This document shows positions 1 through 9,704 of a stretch of 64,000 nt of DNA, one piece after another. The first letter of the stretch is position 1. Every line of letters begins with the position of its first letter. Origin of the DNA: Parasphingopyxis marina. GTDB lineage: Bacteria > Pseudomonadota > Alphaproteobacteria > Sphingomonadales > Sphingomonadaceae. The DNA is taken from assembly GCF_014237875.1 (NCBI RefSeq), contig NZ_JACJVJ010000001.1:1042501-1106500 (forward strand). Direction: 5' to 3'. Position numbers and translations under genes: made by a program. The notes below the pieces were generated by a model that was given only the letters and a program-made list of their open reading frames with translations, did not search any database and was not told the origin of the DNA.

Positions 1-78
1 TGGCAAGCGCTGTGGGGTAAGCTAAGGCGCGCGGCTCGAACGACCCGCCCAATTCATTTGGGCGCGCCAATCGCTTGC

Positions 79-598
<520 letters not shown>

Positions 599-1186
599 AT
601 GCGCCTGCCGATCATCTTCGCCGCCGTCCTCACGCTCGCCATTCCGCCGGGAGCCCATGCGCAGGATAATCCAGAGCATGTTCACGGCGAAGGGATGGCC
701 CCGCATGACGGCCAAATACAGGCCATGATCGATCGGATCGCGATCGAAGATCTCATCGTGCGCTATTACGCGGGGCTGGGCGGCACGCATGATGAGGGTT
801 TCGACGCCTATTTCATCCCCGATGGCGTGCTGGATATCAACGGCCGGATCTATCGTGGCCGTGAGGGCATCAACCGTGCCTATGAGGAACTGGGCGGCGA
901 GAATGCGCTTCCCGAAGGGACCTTCCACATGCTGTTGAGCAACGCCGTGATCGAGGTTGCCGGAGATGAGGCCACCGCCAGTTTCATCTGGACGGGCATC
1001 ATCAATGGCGATGTCAAAACCCCGCCGCAGCTGTTGGAACAGGGGCGCGAATATGATCGCCTGGTGCGGGTGAACGGCCAATGGTTGATCGCGCATCGCA
1101 CGATCATTGCCGATAGCGGCCTGCCGGATATCTATGATGCGACTTACCAACAGCGTCTTGATTACGATATTCGTGCAGCAGAATAG
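599..1186 (+). CDS. Exported SnoaL/NTF2-like protein
   Basis: A 195-residue protein. Residues 1-22 form a signal peptide with a hydrophobic core ending AHAQ, so the product is probably periplasmic. The rest is a SnoaL_4-type cone-fold domain starting near IDRIAIEDLIVRYYAGLGG, a pattern shared with the other small NTF2-like proteins in this window. Such domains act as dehydratases, isomerases, hydrolases or binding proteins on small organic molecules. No substrate can be assigned. A GGGAGAG-type ribosome site precedes the ATG, and a MarR gene follows on the same strand. Confidence 0.8.
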   Translation: MRLPIIFAAVLTLAIPPGAHAQDNPEHVHGEGMAPHDGQIQAMIDRIAIEDLIVRYYAGLGGTHDEGFDAYFIPDGVLDINGRIYRGREGINRAYEELGGENALPEGTFHMLLSNAVIEVAGDEATASFIWTGIINGDVKTPPQLLEQGREYDRLVRVNGQWLIAHRTIIADSGLPDIYDATYQQRLDYDIRAAE

Positions 1187-1302
1187 GGCGGCATCCAGCT
1201 TGCAGTCGCATTTCGATCCCGGGCGGAATATTGGGTATTTATCGCCAACTCTCATATCGAGGATCGAAATCGGGAACGAAAGGGTTTGTGGAGAGCCAGT
1301 CT

Positions 1303-1824
1303 ATGAGCGTGAAAGTGGTGAGAAAAGCGTATGATGTGACGCGTGAATTGGAGGGCATTCCGGCAAATATAGAGCCGAATTCCTTTGCTATAACGCTGTA
1401 TCTTGTCCGGATGGGCGTGCTGATCGGTCAATTGATGGACAGGATCGCACGGCGTTTCGATATCAGCGGAGCCGATTCGCGGTTGATGAGCGCGATAAGC
1501 GCAAGTCGCAGCGCCAGTTCGCTGCGGCCGTCCGAGCTGGGCGTGCGGCTTGGGTTGTCACGCGCAACGATCACCTACCGGATGGACCGCCTTATCACCA
1601 AGGGACTCGCCGAAAGGTCCACCGACGAAAGCGACGGTCGTGCGCTGCATATCCATCTGACCTCTCGAGGACAGGAAGTGATTGATGCCATCATGACCGA
1701 AATCAACCTGATCTGCATCGAGCGCCTCGGTTCCATCGACCATCTTCCCGGTGGCCGCGAGGCCATGAAGGAGTTTCTCGATACGCTGGTCGATGTTTGG
1801 GAGGAAGCGGAATGGCGCCCCTGA
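1303..1824 (+). CDS. MarR-family transcriptional regulator
   Basis: A 173-residue winged-helix protein. The helix-turn-helix is visible as RPSELGVRLGLSRATITYRM, followed by the wing LAERSTDESDGRALHIHLT, which is the typical MarR D-x-R-G/A wing. I chose the ATG at 1303 rather than the longer tracked start because GGAGAG lies seven bases before it. MarR proteins usually repress aromatic degradation genes and respond to aromatic acids or CoA thioesters; in Sphingobium the ferBA repressor FerC is a MarR protein. Whether this one controls the ferBA-like genes 17 kb away is only a possibility. Confidence 0.88.
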   Translation: MSVKVVRKAYDVTRELEGIPANIEPNSFAITLYLVRMGVLIGQLMDRIARRFDISGADSRLMSAISASRSASSLRPSELGVRLGLSRATITYRMDRLITKGLAERSTDESDGRALHIHLTSRGQEVIDAIMTEINLICIERLGSIDHLPGGREAMKEFLDTLVDVWEEAEWRP

Positions 1825-2045
1825 TATCGCCGACGCCCGCCTATCGGACATCCATCTTCGCTTGACATTTAGTTAGAAATTCGAACTATATCCCTTACGC
1901 GACGTCACACGGAGCAAATCCGGGATGCCGCGGGCGGCCTTCACCTGCCGAACGGCATAGCGCCGAACGAAATATTGGGGGTGAAGACCGGTATCCGCGA
2001 ATGCCACTTCGCAATTCGCGCTGTGGTTCGTGTTGGGAGGCGAGG

Positions 2046-2963
2046 ATGTTGCATGACAATGGTGGGGCGCTGGCGGCGGCCGATCCGCCACCTGCCAGTC
2101 CCGGATCGGGCGTCAAGCATATGGGGGCGTTGAAGTTCTGGAAACGCGACAGTCGGGAACTCCGGCCGATGCCGAACGGCATCGCGGAAGGCGATGACGT
2201 CGAGGAGGTCAAGCTCGTTCTCCATCTCAGCGGCGAGGCCTTGCTCGAAAGCGGCGGCCGCGCTCAGACGCTGACCCCCAGCAGCTGGGGGCTGTACGCC
2301 TTTTCGAAATCCTGCCGGATCAAGGGGCCATATTCGCAACTCGTCGTGTCGATGCCGAAGCGCCTTCTTGCCGCGCGCAACCCCAATCTCGACCGCGTCA
2401 TGAAAAGGCAATTCTCCGCAGAAAGCCCAGCCATGGCGATGGCGTTTCGCTTTTTTACGTCGCTTTACGACAATGATTCCTCTGGCACAGCGTTCGCGCA
2501 CGAACTCGGCGATATCGGGATCCGGCTGCTGCAGGTGGCGCTCGACGAACAGCAAGCGCGGCTCGAAGGCCATACGCGGCAGGAAAAATTCCGTTCCCGC
2601 ATCAAGAGCTTTGTCGATACGCACCTTCACGATCCGGGGCTTTCCGTCGAAGCGATCGCGCGGGCCAATCATTGCAGTACCCGCTATCTGCAGAAGATGT
2701 TCGGCGATGCGGAAAGCATCGGCCGTTATCTCTGGCGGATGAGACTGGAACGCTGCAGCGCGGCGCTTGCTGATCCCTGCCACGCGCATCGATCCATTAC
2801 CGAGATCGCCTTCTCGCTGGGATTCAGCAATCCATCGCATTTCAGCCGGGTTTTCCGGGCGCGGTACGGAACCACCCCGCGCGAATATCGCGCCCTGATG
2901 CTGGAAAAGGCGGCCGAAACAAATGCTTTGCAGCGGCCGATGAAAGCGGACTGTGCCGCCTAG
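2046..2963 (+). CDS. AraC-family transcriptional regulator (copy 1)
   Basis: A 305-residue protein. Its C-terminal third has two helix-turn-helix motifs: LSVEAIARANHCSTRYLQKMF and ITEIAFSLGFSNPSHFSRVF, the latter the typical AraC signature. The N-terminal half is a cupin-like sensing domain of the AraC_binding_2 type. The ATG at 2046 is preceded by GGAGG five bases upstream, so the earlier tracked start is unlikely. It is clearly paralogous to the AraC gene at 12802, with the same architecture and matching segments such as the LRP-type turn and GRY-W-R-LERC. It may activate the GST/SnoaL/MFS operon that begins at 3144. Confidence 0.88.
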   Translation: MLHDNGGALAAADPPPASPGSGVKHMGALKFWKRDSRELRPMPNGIAEGDDVEEVKLVLHLSGEALLESGGRAQTLTPSSWGLYAFSKSCRIKGPYSQLVVSMPKRLLAARNPNLDRVMKRQFSAESPAMAMAFRFFTSLYDNDSSGTAFAHELGDIGIRLLQVALDEQQARLEGHTRQEKFRSRIKSFVDTHLHDPGLSVEAIARANHCSTRYLQKMFGDAESIGRYLWRMRLERCSAALADPCHAHRSITEIAFSLGFSNPSHFSRVFRARYGTTPREYRALMLEKAAETNALQRPMKADCAA

Positions 2964-3033
2964 GAAGTATCTTTGTTCCCCAGGCGAATCCCAGACCGGA
3001 AAGCCCGGTTTGATGGCTATAATAATATATTGA

Positions 3034-3047
3034 AAACATTGATGTTT
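3034..3047. promoter_or_regulatory. AAACAT-TG-ATGTTT inverted repeat
   Basis: A perfect 6-bp inverted repeat with a two-base centre lies in an AT-rich intergenic stretch about 100 bases before the GST start. It could be an operator for the GST/SnoaL/MFS operon. No regulator is assigned. Confidence 0.4.
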
Positions 3048-3143
3048 ATTCGCCTATCTGGGCTGCACCGGATGGGCCGGAACGGTTTGACAGCAGGCCC
3101 TGGGCAATCCTAGCTCGCTGCGAAGATATGGACAGGAAGCGGC

Positions 3144-3827
3144 ATGGTGAAATTCTATCTCGGCGGCGGCCCAAATCCCAGAAAGGTTGCGCTATTTCTC
3201 GAAGAGGCAGGCGTCCCTTACGAACCGATCTGGGTAAATACCGGCGAGGGGGAGCAGCATAGACCAGAATTTCTGGCTTTGAATCCCAATGCCAAGATTC
3301 CGGTCATCGTCGATGGAGACCGCGTGGTTTTCGATAGTAACGCGATCCTGCTCTACCTTGCCGAAAAGCACGAAATGTTCGTACCGGAGCGCTCCTCTCC
3401 GGAATGGGCCGAAATGATTTCCTGGCTGATGTTCATCGCGAGTGGGCTCGGGCCTTATAGCGGCCAATCGGTGCATTTCCGGCACGCGGCGCCGGAAGAG
3501 CAGCCCTATGCCATCACCCGCTACCTGTTCGAGGCGCGGCGCCACTTCGACATAGTGGAGGACCGGTTGGCCGGACGGGAGTGGCTTGTCGGCGACGATT
3601 ATTCGATCGTCGACATGGCTCTTTGGGGCTGGGCTGCCTTCCTGTCCCGTATCCTCGAAGAGGAAGACGTCGAACGTTATCCGAATGTTGCTGCGTTGGT
3701 CGAACGCATCGGTGCGCGCCCTGCCGCGGAACGGGCGATCGCGATAGGCAGTCGCCCCGGCGCCGGACCGCCCAAGGTTTATGCCAACCCGCATCTTTTC
3801 CGGTATCTTGCAACCGACAAGGGCTGA
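3144..3827 (+). CDS. Glutathione S-transferase
   Basis: A 227-residue cytosolic GST. The N-terminal thioredoxin-like domain shows GPNPRKVALFLEEAGV and the glutathione-binding LNPNAKIPVIVDGD plus DSNAILLYLAE segments. The C-terminal helical domain carries GDDYSIVDMALWGW. The pattern resembles the YfcG/Nu-like group rather than the three 'HWSP' GSTs farther along. It starts an apparent operon with two SnoaL-like genes and an MFS carrier, suggesting glutathione-dependent conversion of an imported aromatic compound. The substrate is unknown. Confidence 0.85.
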   Translation: MVKFYLGGGPNPRKVALFLEEAGVPYEPIWVNTGEGEQHRPEFLALNPNAKIPVIVDGDRVVFDSNAILLYLAEKHEMFVPERSSPEWAEMISWLMFIASGLGPYSGQSVHFRHAAPEEQPYAITRYLFEARRHFDIVEDRLAGREWLVGDDYSIVDMALWGWAAFLSRILEEEDVERYPNVAALVERIGARPAAERAIAIGSRPGAGPPKVYANPHLFRYLATDKG

Positions 3828-3837
3828 GCGCGTCGCG

Positions 3838-4371
3838 ATGAACACAGAAGACATGATTTCGCAATCCGACCTGCAATGGCTGATCGACCGGATGAAGATC
3901 CGCGATTGCCTCGGCCGGTATACGCGCGGACTGGATAGGCACGATGGTGCGCTGATCGCCAGCGCCTTCTGGCCCGAGGCGGAAATATTCTACGGCAAGC
4001 GCTTCGAGGGCGATCTCGACGATTTCGTCGAGTGGAGTAACGCCTCGCACGCCGAGCGCTGGACCCAGCATTCGCACAACATCACCAATCAGAATGTCGC
4101 GTTCGATGACGATCGTTCGGGCGCCGACGTTGAAAGCTATGTCCAGTTCTTCCACCGCGCGATCGGCGACGGCGTCAGCATCGGGGTCGGCCGCTATATC
4201 GACCGTTTCGAACAGCGCGGCGGGGAATGGAAGATCATCTCGCGCCTGCTCGTCGTGGATATGATGCTCGATGCCGAGCATCTGGATTTCGATGCCTCGG
4301 GATTTCCCGTCGGCAAATGGGGCGAAGGCGATCCGTCTTATTCCAGGCCTTTCGGCGGCCCGCGAAACTAA
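3838..4371 (+). CDS. SnoaL_4/NTF2-like protein
   Basis: A 177-residue protein without a signal peptide. The segment MKIRDCLGRYTRGLDRHDGA and the following FWPEAEIFYG are typical of the SnoaL_4 group found in ring-hydroxylating oxygenase and dehydratase clusters. The ATG at 3838 lies ten bases after the GST stop, so the longer tracked ORF start inside the GST is rejected. It is homologous to the next gene, with the same RGLDRHD and SAFWP motifs, suggesting tandem duplication. Its reaction is unknown. Confidence 0.8.
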   Translation: MNTEDMISQSDLQWLIDRMKIRDCLGRYTRGLDRHDGALIASAFWPEAEIFYGKRFEGDLDDFVEWSNASHAERWTQHSHNITNQNVAFDDDRSGADVESYVQFFHRAIGDGVSIGVGRYIDRFEQRGGEWKIISRLLVVDMMLDAEHLDFDASGFPVGKWGEGDPSYSRPFGGPRN

Positions 4372-4391
4372 CGACAGGACGAAAGAAAACG

Positions 4392-4988
4392 ATGGGCGAG
4401 GATCAATCAATGGCGATTGCCGCTCTGCGCGAGCGGATCGAGGCGATCGAGGCGAGGCAGGTTTACGCCGAGGACCGGCTGGGTATTCACGAATGCCTCT
4501 GGCGGTATTGCCGGGGGTTGGATCGGCACGACGAGGAATTGGAAAGCAGCGCCTTCTGGCCGGACGCGCAGGTCAATTACGGCCATGCCTTTTCGGGCTC
4601 GCTCGCGGATTTCATCGCCTGGGGCAATCAGGGACATGACAGTTTCTTCGACATGCATCAGCACCACCTGACCAATGTTACCGTCGATATCGATGGCGAT
4701 CGGGCGCATGTCGAAAGCTACCTCATCAACCTGATGCGTCGAAAGGACGAAAAACTCGATATCGGGGGCGCACGCTATATCGATCTGTTCGAGAAGCGGG
4801 ACGGCGAATGGCGTATCCTGATCCGCGAATATCTCCCAGACGTCCGTACCGAGGGGCCGGCGACCGTGACGGGCCTGGGATTGCCGCCTTCCGGCCCCGG
4901 CCGCTGGGACCGCGAGGACCTTTCCTACGCCCGGCCATTGCAGCGCCGCCCTGCCAATGATCCGGCGGCGACCGCATGGCGGAAATAG
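4392..4988 (+). CDS. SnoaL_4/NTF2-like protein, tandem paralogue
   Basis: A 198-residue cytoplasmic protein sharing RGLDRHDEELESSAFWPDA with its upstream neighbour and keeping the conserved HHLTN segment mid-protein. The start ATG at 4392 is chosen because the tracked longer version runs through the previous gene in another frame. Its end overlaps the MFS start by 13 bases, which implies translational coupling with the carrier. It probably acts on the same compound class as 3838-4371, perhaps as a second subunit or successive step. Confidence 0.8.
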   Translation: MGEDQSMAIAALRERIEAIEARQVYAEDRLGIHECLWRYCRGLDRHDEELESSAFWPDAQVNYGHAFSGSLADFIAWGNQGHDSFFDMHQHHLTNVTVDIDGDRAHVESYLINLMRRKDEKLDIGGARYIDLFEKRDGEWRILIREYLPDVRTEGPATVTGLGLPPSGPGRWDREDLSYARPLQRRPANDPAATAWRK

Positions 4989-6358
4989 GCGCGGCCGCAG
5001 CGAGCGGCCCAGACTCCGCGCGACTGCTCTCGGCGCGCTATACGCGCTGGCTGCTCTTCGTCCTGCTGCTCGTCTCGACGTTCAACTATACTGATCGTTT
5101 CATTTTCTCGCTGCTCGCCGAAGCGATCAAGCGCGACCTTGCGCTGTCCGACCTCCAGCTTGGCCTGTTGGGCGGCCTCGCCTTCGCGCTATTTCATGCG
5201 GTTATGGGGATTCCGCTGGCCCGGCTTGCAGACCGCAAGAGCCGCATCAACCTGCTGGCGATTTCGGTTTTCTTCTGGTCGCTGGCGACAGCGCTGTGCG
5301 GCACGGCGGTCAATTTCTGGCAGATGCTGCTGTGCCGTGTGGGCGTGGGCGTCGGTGAGGCGAGCTTTACCCCGGCGGTCAATTCGCTGATCGGCGACCA
5401 TTTCAAACCGACGCGCCGTGCCTCGGCGATATCGATCATCCAGTTGGGCTCGCCGATCTCTGCGTTGGTGGGGGCTGCGGTGGTTTCCTCGATCGTCATC
5501 TATTGGGATTGGCGCGTCGCCTTCCTTGCGGCCGGCATTCCGGGCATTGTCATTGCGCTGCTCGTGAAGTTCGGCCTCAAGGAGCCGCCGCGCGGCCTTG
5601 CCGACGGCATGCCCGAGGCCAAGGGCGCGCATCCTTCGTTCGGCGCCGTGCTGCGGAGCATTCTCGCCAGACCGGCGGCGATCCACGTCATTATCGCGGG
5701 ATCGCTTGCCCATATTGGGCTCACGGGCATCGGCCAATTTCTCAGTCCCTTCTATATCCGTGTGCACAGTCTTTCGCTGCACGAGGCGGCGCTTATGTTC
5801 GGCTTTATGCAGGCCGGCGCTGCGACGATCGGCCTGCTGCTCGCCGGCTTCGGTTCGGATTGGGCCGCGACGCGGGATCGCCGCTGGCACGCCTGGTGGC
5901 CCGCTCTCTCTCTGGCGTTGGCCGGCCCGCTCTTTGCCGCGGCCTTTCTCCAGGAAAATCTTTTGCCGGCGGCGCTGCTCATCTTTCCCGGCAGTATCGC
6001 CCTGTTCGTCTACCTCGTTCCGACATACGCAATGCTGCAGAACATGATGGAGGCCCGAATGCGCGCGTCGGCCATAGCCGTTTATGCGCTGATCGGCAGC
6101 ATGGCCGGTGCGCTCGGACCGGCACTATACGGACTGCTCAGCGACATCCTGGCACGCCAGCGCTTTGCATTGGGCGATTTCGACGCCTTGTGCCCCGGCG
6201 GCGTCGGCGCTCCGGGCACCATCTATGCGGAGGCGTGCCGGGGCGCCGCGGCGGGCGGGCTTCAGATCGCCTTGGCGTGCGGCATGATCGTTTTTGCCTG
6301 GTCGGCCCTGCACTTCCTGCTCGCGGCCAGGACGCTCCGCAAGGACAGCGTCTCCTAG
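4976..6358 (+). CDS. MFS transporter (spinster-like)
   Basis: A 460-residue inner membrane carrier with about twelve hydrophobic segments. It has the MFS loop ARLADRKSR after helix 2 and the helix-4 motif GVGVGEASFTPAVNSLIGDHF, typical of the spinster-like group in sphingomonads. It is the last gene of the GST/SnoaL/SnoaL/MFS operon and overlaps the preceding gene. The substrate is probably an aromatic or other organic acid, by context only. It is paralogous to the convergent MFS gene next door. Confidence 0.85.
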   Translation: MAEIGAAAASGPDSARLLSARYTRWLLFVLLLVSTFNYTDRFIFSLLAEAIKRDLALSDLQLGLLGGLAFALFHAVMGIPLARLADRKSRINLLAISVFFWSLATALCGTAVNFWQMLLCRVGVGVGEASFTPAVNSLIGDHFKPTRRASAISIIQLGSPISALVGAAVVSSIVIYWDWRVAFLAAGIPGIVIALLVKFGLKEPPRGLADGMPEAKGAHPSFGAVLRSILARPAAIHVIIAGSLAHIGLTGIGQFLSPFYIRVHSLSLHEAALMFGFMQAGAATIGLLLAGFGSDWAATRDRRWHAWWPALSLALAGPLFAAAFLQENLLPAALLIFPGSIALFVYLVPTYAMLQNMMEARMRASAIAVYALIGSMAGALGPALYGLLSDILARQRFALGDFDALCPGGVGAPGTIYAEACRGAAAGGLQIALACGMIVFAWSALHFLLAARTLRKDSVS

Positions 6359-6363
6359 CCCGT

Positions 6364-7731
6364 TCAACCTGCCGCTTGCGATTCCTGCGGCAGAGACCGG
6401 CCAACCAAATAATAGTGCAAGGCCGCCCACAGATAGACGCAGGCGACGAGCATCAATGCGCCCTGCAGGCCATAGGCAGCCGCAGAGGCGCAGGCTTCGC
6501 CCAAGGCCGGAACCGCGCCGTCGGGCGCTACGCCGCCCGGACAGGCGCGGATAAAGTCCGCTGTTCCGAAGTCGCTTTGTGCAAAAAGGTCGCTCGCAAG
6601 GCCGACCAGCGTCGGGCCGATCCCCATCCCGATCAGATTGACGCCCAGCGAATAGAGCGCGACAGCCGTCGCCCGGGATTCCGCGCCGACCAGGTTTTGC
6701 GTGATTGTGATCGTCGGGACGAAGAAGATGAAGAAGCTGATTCCGGCCATCAAGATAAATGCGACCGACATCACGACCGAGTCGGCCGAAAAGGCCAGCA
6801 GGTAGAAAGGGCTGGCGAGCGCGAGGAATATCGCAGGCCCCCAGGCACGCCAGCGTATGTCCTTGGCTGCGAGGCGATCGCTGCCAAAACCGCCGGCGAG
6901 CAGCCCGGCCACCGCAGCGACGAATTGGACGATCCCGAATGTGGTGCCGGCCTGGGCAAGTTCGAGCCCGTGCACGCGCATGAAGAATGGGGTCATAAAC
7001 GATCCGATCGAATTGAGCCCGAGCATCGCGAGCGAACCGCCGATCATCAGATGGCGGAAGGACCGTTTGGCCAGTAGCGAGCGGATTACCGACCAGAATG
7101 GCTTTGTCGGTGCTTTTTCTGTGATGCCGTCGACAAGGCCGCGCGGCGGCTCGCGCAGAAATGTCAGCGCGAGAATGCCCAAAAGGATGCCTGGGAGGCC
7201 GATAGCGACGAACGCGGTCCGCCAACCCCAATGCGCGGCGATCCATGCCGCGAGAATACCGCCGATGATCGTCGATGCTGGCGACCCCAGCTGGACGATT
7301 GACATCGCGGCCCCCCTGCGGTTGGCGGGAAAATGGTCGCTCAGGAGCGAGGCGGTTGGCGGGAGGAAACCGGCCTCTCCGACGCCGACACCGGCGCGCA
7401 GGACCAGCAGTTGGACGAAATTGCCGGCCATCCCGGTCATCGCTGTCATCGACGACCAGACGATTACCGCGGCCGAGACGATCTTCACCCGGCTGAACCG
7501 GTCCGCCAGCCAGGCGACCGGCAGCCCAAGCGCCGTGTAGACGAGACCGAATCCCAGGCCCGTCAGCAGGCCAAGCTGGGTGTCGGAGAGCTCCAGATCC
7601 AGCTTGATCGGTTCGGCGAGCACTGGAACGAGCAGCCGGTCGGTGAGGTTGAGGGCGCACACCATCATGAGAATGGTGAGCAGCTTCGCCTTATAGCCTT
7701 TGGACAGAAGGTCTGTGGCGGCGGCGCTCAT
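6364..7731 (-). CDS. MFS transporter (spinster-like), paralogue of upstream carrier
   Basis: A 455-residue membrane protein with the same signature motifs as 4976-6358 (AWLADRFSR, RAGVGVGEAGFLPP). The start MSAAATD at 7731 overlaps the stop of the OYE-type reductase in an ATGA arrangement, so the two are coupled; the longer tracked start is rejected. It converges on its paralogue with only five bases between the stops. The pair probably arose by duplication and import related compounds. Confidence 0.84.
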   Translation of the reverse strand: MSAAATDLLSKGYKAKLLTILMMVCALNLTDRLLVPVLAEPIKLDLELSDTQLGLLTGLGFGLVYTALGLPVAWLADRFSRVKIVSAAVIVWSSMTAMTGMAGNFVQLLVLRAGVGVGEAGFLPPTASLLSDHFPANRRGAAMSIVQLGSPASTIIGGILAAWIAAHWGWRTAFVAIGLPGILLGILALTFLREPPRGLVDGITEKAPTKPFWSVIRSLLAKRSFRHLMIGGSLAMLGLNSIGSFMTPFFMRVHGLELAQAGTTFGIVQFVAAVAGLLAGGFGSDRLAAKDIRWRAWGPAIFLALASPFYLLAFSADSVVMSVAFILMAGISFFIFFVPTITITQNLVGAESRATAVALYSLGVNLIGMGIGPTLVGLASDLFAQSDFGTADFIRACPGGVAPDGAVPALGEACASAAAYGLQGALMLVACVYLWAALHYYLVGRSLPQESQAAG

Positions 7732-8828
7732 GTAAGCGTCCGCATAACCGACCGATCGAAAGCCAGAAGTTCCGAAGCGCGGCCTTCGCGGATCTTCTCC
7801 GCCCAATGCGGATCGCCGAGCAGCGCACGGCCTACGGCTACGAGATCGAAATCGCCACGCTCTAGCCGCCTCACCAACTCATCCACCGGGGCGGGGGCCA
7901 TCTTCCGGTCCGTGAAGAAGGAGAGAAATTCGGCGTCAAGGCCGACCGAGCCGACGGTAATCGTCGGCAGGCCACTGATTTTCTTCACCCAGCCGGCGAA
8001 ATTGAGATCCGATCCCTCGAACTCCGGCTCCCAGAACCTTCGCTGCGAGCAATCGAACATGTCGATACCGGCGTCGGCCATCGGTTCGAGCCACGCGTGC
8101 ATCTCGGTCGGCGTCGTCGCCAGCCGCACGGTGTAATCCTGCTGCTTCCACTGCGATAGCCGGATGATGATCGGCAGATCGGGGCCGACCGCGCTGCGAA
8201 TGGCGCGGATCACTTCGGCCGCGAAACGCGAACGGCTGCCTATGTCTTCGCCGCCCCAGCGATCATCCCGTCGGTTGGTCAACGCCCAGAAGAATTGGTC
8301 GATAAGATAGCCGTGCGCTGCATGGATGTTGATCGCGTCTGCTCCGATTTTCTGGGCGTGGCGCGCCGATGCCGCGAAAGCGTCGATCGTGTCTTGTATC
8401 ATCTCTTCGGTCATGGGTTGGCCGAATGCGCCTTCCGGCGCGCGAATACCCGAAGGGCTGTCGATGGGTTCGTTAGGGTCGTTGCCGTCCTTCTCCTCGG
8501 GATGGACCGAGCCGACATGCCAGAGTTGTGGTGCGATGCGCCCACCGGCGGAATGCACCGCCTCGAAAACCTTTGACCAGCCGGTGAGTCCATGCCCGAA
8601 GAAATCGGGATGGGCGTCATTGCTTTTTGCCGCTGGCCGCTCGATCGCCGTCCCTTCGGTGAAGATCAGGCCGACCCCGCCTTCTGCTCGCCTGCGATAA
8701 TAGGCGGCGACATCGTCGGTCGGTATGCCACCGGGCGAAAAAGACCGGGTCATCGGTGCCATCACGATGCGGTTCGGCAACGATAACGACTTTATCGTGA
8801 ATGGCGTAAAAAGCGACTCAGCGGACAT
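7728..8828 (-). CDS. NADH:flavin oxidoreductase, old yellow enzyme family
   Basis: A 366-residue TIM-barrel FMN enzyme. LPNRIVMAPMTRS near the N terminus and INIHAAHGYLIDQFFW around the middle (the H-x-x-H pair that binds the substrate oxygen) are diagnostic. Near the C terminus, GRALLGDPHW binds the FMN phosphate. Such enzymes reduce activated C=C bonds of enones, acrylates or nitro compounds. The ATG at 8828 has AAGGA about six bases before it. It is in an operon with the MFS carrier that follows and divergent from the SnoaL/TonB receptor operon. Confidence 0.9.
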   Translation of the reverse strand: MSAESLFTPFTIKSLSLPNRIVMAPMTRSFSPGGIPTDDVAAYYRRRAEGGVGLIFTEGTAIERPAAKSNDAHPDFFGHGLTGWSKVFEAVHSAGGRIAPQLWHVGSVHPEEKDGNDPNEPIDSPSGIRAPEGAFGQPMTEEMIQDTIDAFAASARHAQKIGADAINIHAAHGYLIDQFFWALTNRRDDRWGGEDIGSRSRFAAEVIRAIRSAVGPDLPIIIRLSQWKQQDYTVRLATTPTEMHAWLEPMADAGIDMFDCSQRRFWEPEFEGSDLNFAGWVKKISGLPTITVGSVGLDAEFLSFFTDRKMAPAPVDELVRRLERGDFDLVAVGRALLGDPHWAEKIREGRASELLAFDRSVMRTLT

Positions 8829-9231
8829 TGCGGTTCCTTGTTTCCTTGTGCGCATAGGGCTGGTTTCTGATGGGAATCGCCACGCTGCGCAGGCGCGGCG
8901 AGAAGGCAATGTGCCGTGGCCGAACAAAGACCGGCTTGCGGTTCAAGAAGGCTTATCGAATGCTGGTCGCAGACGCTCCCTGGCCAGTCGACGTCCTGTT
9001 GCACGGCGGTTGCCGATGCGCTGCGGCCGCGACTCGGTCTTGGTCATAAAGAACGTCCCCGGCCCATGAATGAGAGTCGAGATATGCGGCACCGGATAGC
9101 CTCGCTTTGCTCCTTCCGCCCAAAAGCTTTTCTGCATCCGAACGGACATCAAAAGGCCGCCTGACGGCATTGACACATCGCGGGTCTCCCTGATTTCTGA
9201 GATCAGAAAAGGTATAAATTCAGGGGGAACG
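8829..9231. promoter_or_regulatory. Divergent promoter region between OYE and SnoaL/TonB operons
   Basis: The 400-base gap holds no credible gene; the ORFs in it overlap on both strands. Both flanking operons must be transcribed outward from here. A palindrome near its right end (9194-9209, listed separately) is the only distinct element I can point to. Confidence 0.6.
9194..9209. promoter_or_regulatory. Palindrome TTTCTGA-GA-TCAGAAA
   Basis: Perfect 7-bp arms with a two-base spacer, ending 22 bases before the start codon of the SnoaL-like gene at 9232. The position fits a repressor operator overlapping the promoter. The extended flanks CC...GG are also symmetric. Confidence 0.55.
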
Positions 9232-9654
9232 ATGCCAAAGCAACTGACCGTTGGCGAACGGCTGGACGTCATGGAACTCATCGCTGACTATGCCTCCAAA
9301 TTGGAGAGCGGTGACCTTGACGGCTATGTAGACAATTTCACGCCGGATGGCGTGTTCGAGGCGAGGAGCGGCTGTTACGAAGGCCGGTCGGCGATCCGCG
9401 ATATGGTCGCCCATCTCTACGAGATCGGACAGGACGGCCCCGGCGGCAATCGCCACATTCTCGGATTGCCCTATATCACCGGCGCAGACGAAGGCTGCGC
9501 GGCGCAAACCTATGTCATGATCGCTTCAGGGGCAGGGGATGCGCCGGTTCATTCCGTTGCTCAATATCATGACCGGATCGCGTTGAGCGGAGGCCGCTGG
9601 CGCTTTGCCCATCGCCGGATCGAGCCGGTCTCGGCCCGGGCCGAAGCGCGATGA
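9232..9654 (+). CDS. SnoaL-like protein
   Basis: A 140-residue NTF2-fold protein: RLDVMELIADYASKLESGDL, then DNFTPDGVFEARSG and a C-terminal DRIALSGGRWRFAHRRI. It has no signal peptide, so it is cytoplasmic. GGGGGAACG precedes the ATG. The TonB receptor gene follows after about 50 bases, so the two are probably cotranscribed. The reaction is unknown. Confidence 0.78.
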   Translation: MPKQLTVGERLDVMELIADYASKLESGDLDGYVDNFTPDGVFEARSGCYEGRSAIRDMVAHLYEIGQDGPGGNRHILGLPYITGADEGCAAQTYVMIASGAGDAPVHSVAQYHDRIALSGGRWRFAHRRIEPVSARAEAR

Positions 9655-9704
9655 CGGAAACCTTCATCAGAACAAATCAGCATGTACAAAGGACAGGAGC
9701 TCCC

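Noticed and set aside
5503-7077. 524-residue plus-strand ORF
   Set aside because: It is out of frame within two MFS genes and has no domain; both MFS frames are complete.
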